Shown piece by piece: positions 1 to 3,502 of a stretch of DNA of 5,181 nt. Numbering within the stretch: position 1 is the first letter of the stretch; each line of letters begins with the position of its first letter. A program made the translations under genes and the position numbers. The stretch is from Ruminococcaceae bacterium UBA794 (GTDB lineage Bacteria > Bacillota > Clostridia > Oscillospirales > Ruminococcaceae), in the NCBI GenBank assembly GCA_002304735.1, contig DBIU01000072.1, positions 1 through 5,181 on the forward strand, written 5' to 3'. The notes beneath the pieces are model-generated. The model saw only the letters and a program-made list of their open reading frames with translations. It was not told the origin of the DNA and made no database searches.

Positions 1-33
1 GTGCAATACCGGACTCATTCCCAACCAATTTAA
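1..33 (+). CDS. IS3-family-like transposase (orfB), last ten codons
   Basis: Frame 1 from the first base reads VQYRTHSQPI and then stops (TAA 31-33). IS3-family DDE integrase-type transposases commonly end with a sequence like (M/L)SPVxYR plus a short tail, and the VQYRTHS here fits that pattern. Everything upstream, including the DDE catalytic triad, is outside the window, so activity cannot be judged. The call rests on this short tail plus the adjoining terminal repeat. A chance reading frame is possible, but the two signals agree in position and orientation. Confidence 0.5.
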   Translation: MQYRTHSQPI

Positions 34-69
34 TATTCTTATTTTGTCTAAACTTTCGGGGGCACTTCA
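1..69 (+). mobile_element. Right end of an IS3-family-like insertion sequence (partial)
   Basis: The window opens inside an insertion sequence. A transposase C-terminus stops at base 33. It is followed by a terminal-repeat-like sequence that, read inward from base 69, starts TGAAGTGCCCCCGAAAG and continues TTTAGACAAAA. A TG...CA terminus, and a repeat beginning a few dozen bases after the orfB stop, are typical of IS3-family elements. The end is placed at base 69 because the terminal CA lies there, and bases 70-72 (AAT) could belong to a target duplication. The other end lies outside the window, so family and boundaries are inferred. Confidence 0.55.
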
Positions 70-133
70 AATCGGGGCGGTTTTTTATGCCCGCGAGGAG
101 CTAATCTATTTTATATAACACAGCTTACTTAAT

Positions 134-166
134 GTAAAAAAATGGAAAACGTGCTATATGTAGCAC
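134..166 (-). terminator. Array hairpin copy 1 with T-rich tract
   Basis: On the minus strand the hairpin GTGCTACATATAGCAC (151-166) has a 6-bp stem, extendable to 7 bp with flanking C and G, and a CATA loop. It is followed by a T-rich run (GTTTTCCATTTTTTT). It lies 2 nt after the TAA (169-171) of a degenerate gene end, the same geometry as copy 3 after the zeta toxin. It works plausibly as a weak intrinsic terminator. Unlike copies 2-4 it lacks the downstream CTTTTCAG and promoter module, perhaps because the IS end or another event replaced that DNA. Confidence 0.55.
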
Positions 167-168
167 GA

Positions 169-229
169 TTATCTCCTATGCTTTGGTTTGTTCGGATTAT
201 TCTCCGGTGAAATGGGCTTATCTTTTCAT
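169..229 (-). pseudogene. Broken small gene: ribosome site and ATG out of frame with a KHRR-type gene end
   Basis: On the minus strand GGGAGG (236-241) sits 6 nt before an ATG (227-229), but this frame reads only Met-Lys-Arg and stops at 218-220. One frame over, the same DNA is open and reads KDKPISPENNPNKPKHRR before a TAA at 169-171. That ending matches the zeta toxin's last residues (NKSKHRR, stop, TC, hairpin), and the nucleotides AACAA..CAAAGCA.AG.AGATAATC are shared by both ends. Removing one A from the AAAA after ATG would join start and tail into a 19-residue peptide. The likeliest reading is a gene reduced to its start and its tail by deletion or frameshift. A genuine three-codon leader cannot be excluded. 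Confidence 0.4.
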
Positions 230-246
230 AATTAACCTCCCACTTC

Positions 247-278
247 TATAAAACAAGGCTCTGCAAAACAGAGCCTTG
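247..278 (-). terminator. Strong intrinsic terminator
   Basis: Read on the minus strand, CAAGGCTCTG (269-278) and CAGAGCCTTG (254-263) form a perfect 10-bp stem around a TTTTG loop, followed by TTTTATA (247-253). The plus strand has no U-run after the stem, so it is directional. It would end the transcript from the promoter at 409-437 after about 155 nt. It lies just upstream of the orphan ribosome site at 236-241, the placement expected of an attenuator. Confidence 0.8.
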
Positions 279-375
279 AAACATTTGAACCCGACAATTT
301 GTTTACTCCGCATATCGGTAAGCCGAGAAACATTTGAACCCGACAATTTGTTTACTCCGCATATCGGTGAGCCGA
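278..375 (-). repeat. Two tandem 49-bp direct repeats
   Basis: Bases 278-326 and 327-375 are head-to-tail copies differing at a single position (A320 versus G369), so 48 of 49 match. On the minus strand each unit contains CTCGGCT(C/T)ACCGATATG, GCGGAG and GTCGGGTTCAAATG. Short internal pairings such as CGG/CCG are possible, but no long stem is evident. Near identity suggests recent duplication or maintained function. The first unit abuts the terminator stem directly. Confidence 0.9.
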
Positions 376-408
376 GAAAAATTTAATGATAGCTTTGCTA
401 TCAATTAT

Positions 409-437
409 ATTATACACCATTATTCTCGCTTTGTCAA
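409..437 (-). promoter_or_regulatory. Perfect sigma-A promoter of the 49-bp-repeat unit
   Basis: The minus strand reads TTGACA (432-437), a 17-bp spacer, then TATAAT (409-414), both boxes matching consensus exactly. The predicted start is near 402, at the edge of the TGATAGC hairpin. It belongs to array module 2, with the -10 box 83 bp from the far side of the hairpin at 476-491. Confidence 0.85.
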
Positions 438-464
438 CCCTCTTGCACGATTTTTTGAACCACT

Positions 465-491
465 GAAAAGAAAATGTGCTATATGTAGCAC
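465..491 (-). terminator. Array hairpin copy 2 with T-rich tract
   Basis: On the minus strand GTGCTACATATAGCAC (476-491) is followed by ATTTTCTTTTC (465-475) and then AG. The stem is only 6 bp, so it may be a modest terminator. The conserved sequence and its constant distance to the next promoter suggest it is part of a repeated module. Confidence 0.6.
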
Positions 492-510
492 GATTTTTTT
501 CTATTTTTAA

Positions 511-518
511 TCCTCCCT
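511..518 (-). promoter_or_regulatory. Orphan ribosome binding site with no start codon
   Basis: AGGGAGGA on the minus strand is followed by TTAAAAATAGAAAAAAATC and the array hairpin. No ATG, GTG or TTG sits at the expected distance. An ATA lies there instead, opening a frame that runs through the hairpin and the next promoter. Either the start codon mutated or the gene was deleted between its ribosome site and its terminator. Confidence 0.45.
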
Positions 519-524
519 AAATTT

Positions 525-566
525 TAAGAGGGGACAACCTCCCCGCAGTTCGGTAGCCCCCTCTTA
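525..566 (-). other. Nine-bp stem-loop next to the orphan ribosome site
   Basis: TAAGAGGGG (525-533) pairs perfectly with CCCCTCTTA (558-566), and a small inner CCG/CGG hairpin can form at 543-553. On the minus strand it is followed by AAATTTAGGGAGG rather than a U-run, so it looks less like a terminator than like a structure positioned just before the ribosome site. Confidence 0.6.
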
Positions 567-580
567 GCGATTGCTTTTTC

Positions 581-671
581 TGTTGTCCGCCAACCCTCCG
601 GCACATACGTCCGGCAACATTTCAGGTTTTTTTGTTGCCTGCCAACCTTCCGGCACATTCGTCCGGCAACA
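581..671 (-). repeat. Two 39-bp direct repeats, 52-bp period
   Basis: Bases 581-619 and 633-671 match at 35 of 39 positions. Both start TGTTG and end CAACA on the plus strand, with CCGG-N9-CCGG inside. In the right copy the outer pairing extends to TGTTGCC/GGCAACA. In the left copy the sixth position would be a U-G wobble if transcribed from the plus strand and a C-A mismatch from the minus strand, so strandedness of any RNA fold is open. Confidence 0.85.
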
Positions 672-720
672 CTTTCGGATTTAAGTGGCAATCCACTGAC
701 AGATATTTCTGCCCATTAAT

Positions 721-749
721 ATTATATCACACAACCTTCGTTTTGTCAA
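721..749 (-). promoter_or_regulatory. Perfect sigma-A promoter of the 39-bp-repeat unit
   Basis: The minus strand has TTGACA (744-749), a 17-bp spacer and TATAAT (721-726), both exact consensus. It lies in array module 3, 82 bp from the far side of hairpin copy 3 to the end of the -10 box, and reads leftward away from the zeta toxin gene. Confidence 0.85.
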
Positions 750-774
750 GCTTTTGCACACTTTTTTCAATACT

Positions 775-802
775 GAAAAGAAAAATGTGCTATATGTAGC
801 AC
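775..802 (-). terminator. Array hairpin copy 3, terminator of the toxin-antitoxin operon
   Basis: On the minus strand GTGCTACATATAGCAC (787-802) starts 2 nt after the zeta toxin stop (805-807) and is followed by ATTTTTCTTTTC and AG. The position directly behind a stop codon and the T-rich tract support termination, although the 6-bp stem is short. It is the left-hand boundary of the toxin unit. Confidence 0.65.
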
Positions 803-804
803 GA

Positions 805-1539
805 TTATCTTCTGTGCTTTGACTTGTTTTGGTGCTGAATTTGCCTGCCGTTCAGCTCACGCTTGACGATTTCGGCGGGATTAAGCTGCGGCTGCTTTTT
901 CATATTGTACAGGCACTCCGTTTTTCTGTTAAACAACAGAATGTTGTCGAACTCGCCCAATTTATACAGCGCGGAAATGTTGTCGGGAATAGCCCTCACG
1001 GTTTCCTCAAATTTATCCCTCGGAACAGCTCGCGGCGGCACTCCGTGAGCTTTCATTTCGTTATATCTATCAATCGTGCTTTGCCACGCGGTTTCCTTGT
1101 CGGTACACATCACCGCGAGATTGACCGAATAACCCTTGTTTTTGAGATATCGGCAGGTGTTCAGTGGCACTTCGGCGGTTCGGCACGTCCCCTCAACAAT
1201 GAGATTGTAATGCTCACTGCTGAACTTTTTCATCAGCGAATTAATTATGCTGTTCACAAATTTTTGCGTGTAATTTGCCGCATTCTCGCCATGTTTTTCT
1301 TGTATTTCAGCGAAATTCGGGTGATATGCTCTGTATCTGTCGCCGTCAATAACGATAAAATTAGGACTTTGCGAAAGCAAAATTTGATGAATAGTGCTTT
1401 TTCCTGCGCCGCTCTGACCGCCGAGAAGAAAGGCAGTCGTCTTTGGAACAGGAAAGATATTCTTTTGCAAAATGTCGTTAACTGCGTGCGCCAGCGCTTT
1501 TTTCAGCTGTTCCTCGTTAAATTCGCATAAGTTGTCCAT
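805..1539 (-). CDS. Zeta-type toxin (predicted UDP-N-acetylglucosamine kinase)
   Basis: Zeta/PezT toxins phosphorylate the peptidoglycan precursor UDP-N-acetylglucosamine in the cytoplasm, blocking cell-wall synthesis unless the epsilon-type antitoxin is bound. The 244-residue product shows the family's landmarks: Walker A GGQSGAGKST (40-49, Lys47), IDGDRYR with a candidate catalytic Asp67, the VEGTCR segment (115-120), and two downstream arginines in positions suited to phosphate binding (Arg158 in IDRYN, Arg170 in PPR). Nothing essential looks lost, and the length is close to that of known zeta proteins. The ATG has GGAG 7 nt upstream and begins 12 nt after the antitoxin stop, so the two form one operon. 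The tail NKSKHRR ends 2 nt before the array hairpin and recurs in a broken gene at 169-229. Family assignment is firm; the substrate is inferred from the family. Confidence 0.88.
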   Translation of the reverse strand: MDNLCEFNEEQLKKALAHAVNDILQKNIFPVPKTTAFLLGGQSGAGKSTIHQILLSQSPNFIVIDGDRYRAYHPNFAEIQEKHGENAANYTQKFVNSIINSLMKKFSSEHYNLIVEGTCRTAEVPLNTCRYLKNKGYSVNLAVMCTDKETAWQSTIDRYNEMKAHGVPPRAVPRDKFEETVRAIPDNISALYKLGEFDNILLFNRKTECLYNMKKQPQLNPAEIVKRELNGRQIQHQNKSKHRR

Positions 1540-1551
1540 AATGTTACTCCG

Positions 1552-1809
1552 TTATTTATGCGGCAATGGCGTGTGTTCAAAAATGAAGCTTCGAAGCTCC
1601 GACAATCGCCTGTCATATTCATCGAGTTTGTCGAGGTTCTTTTCCGATGAAAGTTTACAGTAAATCTCGTGAACCTCGTCAAGCTTAGGCTTAATCTCCT
1701 GCGGAGTGTCGTTTCCATAATTTCTGAACGCAAATCCGTTAATACTTGCGATAACCTCATTCAAAATTTCGTACTTAAACGAAGCTTTATACGCATTCTG
1801 ATTTTCCAT
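1552..1809 (-). CDS. Epsilon-like antitoxin of the zeta toxin
   Basis: A small, charged, probably all-helical 85-residue protein encoded immediately upstream of the zeta toxin. The first helix, with YKASFKYEILNEVIASING, resembles the N-terminal helix of the epsilon antitoxin of streptococcal plasmid epsilon-zeta systems, which covers the toxin's ATP pocket. The length also matches (epsilon is about 90 residues). The remainder (KLDEVHEIYCKLSSE, then DKLDEYDRRLSEL) suggests a helical bundle. No DNA-binding motif is seen, so autoregulation, if any, needs another protein. The ATG follows GGGGAGG by 7 nt and is served by the promoter at 1840-1869. The antitoxin-first order lets it be made before the toxin. 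The call comes from context plus a remembered resemblance, not an alignment. Confidence 0.75.
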   Translation of the reverse strand: MENQNAYKASFKYEILNEVIASINGFAFRNYGNDTPQEIKPKLDEVHEIYCKLSSEKNLDKLDEYDRRLSELRSFIFEHTPLPHK

Positions 1810-1836
1810 AAAAAAACCTCCCCTGACGTTTATAGA

Positions 1837-3360
1837 TTAATTATATACCAAACCGCCGCGTTTTGTCAAGCTTTTCGCGAAATGTTTCAGGTCTGAAAAG
1901 AAAAATGTGCTACATATAGCACGTTCGGGTTCGCTTTCGAGGGTAATCTGCTCGAAATTCTGCCTGTCCTCGGAAATTTTTTCGTCAGACCCCTTGACAA
2001 TATTCCGACTTTGGTGTATAATGATATTAGGGTCAAGGTTGTTTATCGCCTCGGATGATTGTAGTCCCAGACACGAGAACAATTCTTGACTTTTATTTTT
2101 GTCATAATAAAGCAAAGCGTCATTTTGTAATGTTCTGTTAATAAAGCTTTCAAACCCGTTCCTGCCGTAAATGCTTGTAATAAAGTTTGCGTCTATATTT
2201 TCAAGCTCGTATATCCCGCTCCCGTTAGTCTTTATGCTTGCAATTATAGGCAAATTATCATTGTCGATTTCAGAAGTCACGACAATAATACTGTCGTTTT
2301 TCGTAAGTGAGTCAAGAACCATTACGGGTTCGGCAAGCAGCTTCGGCATTTGTTTGATTTTGTCAACATCAAGTCCGTGAGCGTGAGTACGTCCGTGACT
2401 TGCGGTTTTTGGCTTAACTGCTTCATTTAAATGCTTCTGCGTATAAAGCATAGGCAGCTGCTCGCAGCCCACGTCGAGCAAAATCTGTGGGGTATCGCAA
2501 ACCTTTAAGTCGTTATATCGGCTTGCAGTACCGTTCAGAACCTCGTCCACCTGTTCCGCGAAACTCTTTTCTGAAACAAAATCGGCAGGAGCCTTGTCAG
2601 CTTCTGCCGAATTGTTTATCCGCGCTGTTTGAGGACGATTTCCGTCATCACTCTGTGATTGACTTCGAGCGACTTCATCTTCTCCCACTGCGCTATTTCG
2701 AGAAACGTGTGCGGACGGGGATTGTTCTTCGCGTATTCCTGCTCCAAATTCCACGCCATTTCCTCGGCTTCCTTGTCTATCTGCCTCGGTATCAGCTCCC
2801 ACAACATTCTGCCCTTCAGCCCCGGAATGTCCAGAGGATAATTCTCCTCCATAAACTCCTGCCACTTCCTGCCGAAGAAGCCTATCGGCTTGCTCATCAG
2901 CTCCTGCTCCTCGTCCGTCAGACCGAGCGACAGCTCCTCCAGATACACGAACGTCTGCGGGTCGAGCCGATACCTCCTGCCGTTCTCCTCCTTGATTTCG
3001 GGGTAGAACATCTTGTCCTCCTCGCACCAAATCTGCTTGATTTCCTCTTTCATAAATAGCCCTCCTTTGAATTTCGGTGATATCTTTTTCAATCGAAAGC
3101 AGAACCGCTTTCGCGTTTTTCTGTACATATTCGAGCAGTTTTTCAAGCTCAGCCTTATTTTTCAGCATATCGACAGCCGAAAGGTCGAGCGCGTCGGCGC
3201 TTTTGTAATTGAATTTGCTCAGATAACAGCAGCGCGCCGCGACAACCGCCCTTACCATCGTCCGCGCCGAATTGTAGAACCCGCGCCTTTGCTCGGCGGG
3301 AACGTTGAGCGTTTCCTGCGCGTCTGGACTGTGAAACGATTCATGGGTATCTCCAAACAT
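1837..3360 (-). CDS. MuF-C-domain-like protein, N-terminally truncated or hybrid frame
   Basis: 507 residues, three parts. Residues 1-100 are helical and charged (RGFYNSARTMVRAVV; NKAELEKLLEYVQKNAK), a domain I do not recognise. Residues about 103-248 are a Gly/Arg/Glu/Gln/Ser-rich stretch that overlaps a tnpV-like gene in another frame. Residues about 260-456 contain segments I associate with MuF-C-type domains of phage and conjugative-element polyvalent proteins: LDVGCEQLPMLYTQKHL, AEPVMVLDSLTKNDSIIVV, FITSIYGR, KSQELF, IIIHQSRNIVK. The biochemical role of that domain is not settled; a protective or toxin-like role is conjecture. The tail 457-507 is not domain sequence, since it reads through the array hairpin and the next operon's promoter before stopping. 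The ATG at 3360 has no clear ribosome site, and the open frame extends upstream of it. Probably a remnant of a larger protein. Confidence 0.5.
   Translation of the reverse strand: MFGDTHESFHSPDAQETLNVPAEQRRGFYNSARTMVRAVVAARCCYLSKFNYKSADALDLSAVDMLKNKAELEKLLEYVQKNAKAVLLSIEKDITEIQRRAIYERGNQADLVRGGQDVLPRNQGGERQEVSARPADVRVSGGAVARSDGRGAGADEQADRLLRQEVAGVYGGELSSGHSGAEGQNVVGADTEADRQGSRGNGVEFGAGIREEQSPSAHVSRNSAVGEDEVARSQSQSDDGNRPQTARINNSAEADKAPADFVSEKSFAEQVDEVLNGTASRYNDLKVCDTPQILLDVGCEQLPMLYTQKHLNEAVKPKTASHGRTHAHGLDVDKIKQMPKLLAEPVMVLDSLTKNDSIIVVTSEIDNDNLPIIASIKTNGSGIYELENIDANFITSIYGRNGFESFINRTLQNDALLYYDKNKSQELFSCLGLQSSEAINNLDPNIIIHQSRNIVKGSDEKISEDRQNFEQITLESEPERAICSTFFFSDLKHFAKSLTKRGGLVYN
1840..1869 (-). 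promoter_or_regulatory. Promoter of the antitoxin-toxin operon
   Basis: On the minus strand TTGACA (1864-1869) is followed after 18 bp by TATAAT (1840-1845); a TATATA two bases nearer gives a 16-bp spacer. The start would lie near 1833, leaving a 5' leader of about 25 nt before the antitoxin ATG at 1809. The promoter lies inside the last codons of the upstream open frame (stop at 1837-1839), part of array module 4. Confidence 0.8.
1895..1922 (-). terminator. Array hairpin copy 4, loop in opposite orientation
   Basis: On the minus strand GTGCTATATGTAGCAC (1907-1922) is followed by ATTTTTCTTTTC and AG, exactly as in copy 3. The loop is TATG rather than CATA, which makes the 16-bp core the reverse complement of copies 1-3 while the flank keeps its orientation. 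It lies inside the open frame of the MuF-C-like protein, where it is translated as ERAICSTFFFSD. If it terminates transcription it does so before that frame's stop codon. Confidence 0.5.
1994..2022 (+). promoter_or_regulatory. Perfect antisense sigma-A promoter inside the MuF-C-like gene
   Basis: The plus strand reads TTGACA (1994-1999), 17 bp, TATAAT (2017-2022). It points into the MuF-C-like gene and would make an RNA antisense to it and to the nested tnpV-like gene. The same promoter sequence sits in the second, truncated copy at 4729-4757. Whether it is used or is a by-product of the codons for HQSRNIV cannot be decided from sequence. Confidence 0.55.
1994..2037 (+). repeat. Direct repeat, left copy (MuF-C domain end)
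   Basis: These 44 bases recur at 4729-4772 in the same orientation with 40 matches, the first 29 being identical. They encode, on the minus strand, the segment ending IIIHQSRNIVK. Similarity stops abruptly just left of base 1994, so in both copies it ends at the domain's last lysine codon. Confidence 0.9.
2616..3053 (-). CDS. tnpV: TnpV-like transposon-associated protein, nested in another gene
   Basis: 145 residues starting MKEEIKQIW. TnpV is a small protein of unknown function first noted on Tn4451-type clostridial transposons and common on Firmicutes conjugative elements. The middle and end fit the family pattern I recall: KPIGFFGRKWQEFMEE (81-96), then a Leu-rich stretch, RQIDKEAEEM, and a final helix with a W..M...E motif ending LKQRG. 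The start at 3053 is chosen because AAAGGAGG lies 7 nt upstream; the open frame extends further but without initiation signals. The gene lies wholly within the frame 1837-3360, shifted by one base. It appears richer in G+C than its flanks. Translation would have to come from a transcript of the larger gene, as no separate promoter is seen. Confidence 0.65.
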   Translation of the reverse strand: MKEEIKQIWCEEDKMFYPEIKEENGRRYRLDPQTFVYLEELSLGLTDEEQELMSKPIGFFGRKWQEFMEENYPLDIPGLKGRMLWELIPRQIDKEAEEMAWNLEQEYAKNNPRPHTFLEIAQWEKMKSLEVNHRVMTEIVLKQRG

Positions 3361-3417
3361 AAGCGTGATGCGGATATTGACGATATTGTTCCGCTGGGAA
3401 TTTGTTTGGAAAAACGG

Positions 3418-3446
3418 TTGAAAAAAATGGGATTGTGTGGTATAAT
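3418..3446 (+). promoter_or_regulatory. Promoter of the alpha/beta hydrolase gene
   Basis: TTGAAA (3418-3423), 17-bp spacer, TATAAT (3441-3446), with a TG extended -10 dinucleotide one base before the box. Transcription would start near 3453, giving a leader of about 50 nt before the ATG at 3503. It diverges from the minus-strand open frame that begins at 3360. Confidence 0.85.
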
Positions 3447-3502
3447 GGGGTTATGAGGGCGGTTAATCTGCCGGACAAATCGGAATTTACGGGGAGATTG
3501 CA

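Larger units (their letters stand above)
247..402 (-). ncRNA. Candidate small RNA or attenuator leader with tandem 49-nt repeats
   Basis: A perfect promoter (409-437) and a strong intrinsic terminator (247-278) bracket about 155 nt on the minus strand. No well-initiated reading frame fills it, and the repeat unit of 49 nt is not a multiple of three. The transcript would begin with a hairpin (TGATAGC-AAA-GCTATCA, 387-403). It then holds two nearly identical 49-nt units (278-375), then the terminator, then a ribosome site and ATG. This order (tandem elements, terminator, ribosome site) resembles a transcription-attenuation leader such as a tandem riboswitch, or a free small RNA. I do not recognise a known RNA family. 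The downstream gene is broken, so any regulated product is no longer visible. Confidence 0.45.
495..714 (-). ncRNA. Candidate structured leader or small RNA with two hairpin repeats
   Basis: Minus-strand transcription from the perfect promoter at 721-749 would start near 714. The RNA holds two 39-nt near-identical elements (633-671, then 581-619), each closed by TGTTG/CAACA ends and containing a CCGG-N9-CCGG inner pairing. A longer hairpin follows (525-566), then the ribosome-site-like AGGGAGGA (511-518), with hairpin copy 2 beyond. An open frame (524-658, 44 codons from ATG, beginning MCRKVGRQQ) runs through the repeats, but it has no ribosome site and a Cys/Arg-rich composition, so I treat the stretch as RNA. 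The layout matches the neighbouring unit at 247-402: tandem elements, hairpin, ribosome site, missing gene. No known RNA family is recognised. Confidence 0.4.

Noticed and set aside
72..150. Possible promoter or gene between the IS end and hairpin copy 1
   Set aside because: A TATATAAAAT-like stretch exists on the minus strand but no convincing -35 box or open frame; nothing supportable.
278..375. CRISPR array or tRNA-like element (GGGTTCAAAT recalls a tRNA T-arm)
   Set aside because: Only two head-to-tail copies with no variable spacers, and no acceptor, D or anticodon stem can be formed.
524..658. Possible 44-residue protein on the minus strand (MCRKVGRQQ...)
   Set aside because: No ribosome site precedes it, it spans two hairpin repeats, and its Cys/Arg-rich makeup looks accidental. 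Left as a test in the findings.
829..1530. Long plus-strand open frame opposite the zeta toxin (233 codons)
   Set aside because: It mirrors a well-supported toxin gene, has no ribosome site, and its translation has no recognisable domain.
2487..3059. Plus-strand open frame opposite the tnpV-like gene, rich in Leu, Arg and Pro
   Set aside because: Composition is that expected from the complement of Glu/Lys-rich codons; no start signals or motifs.
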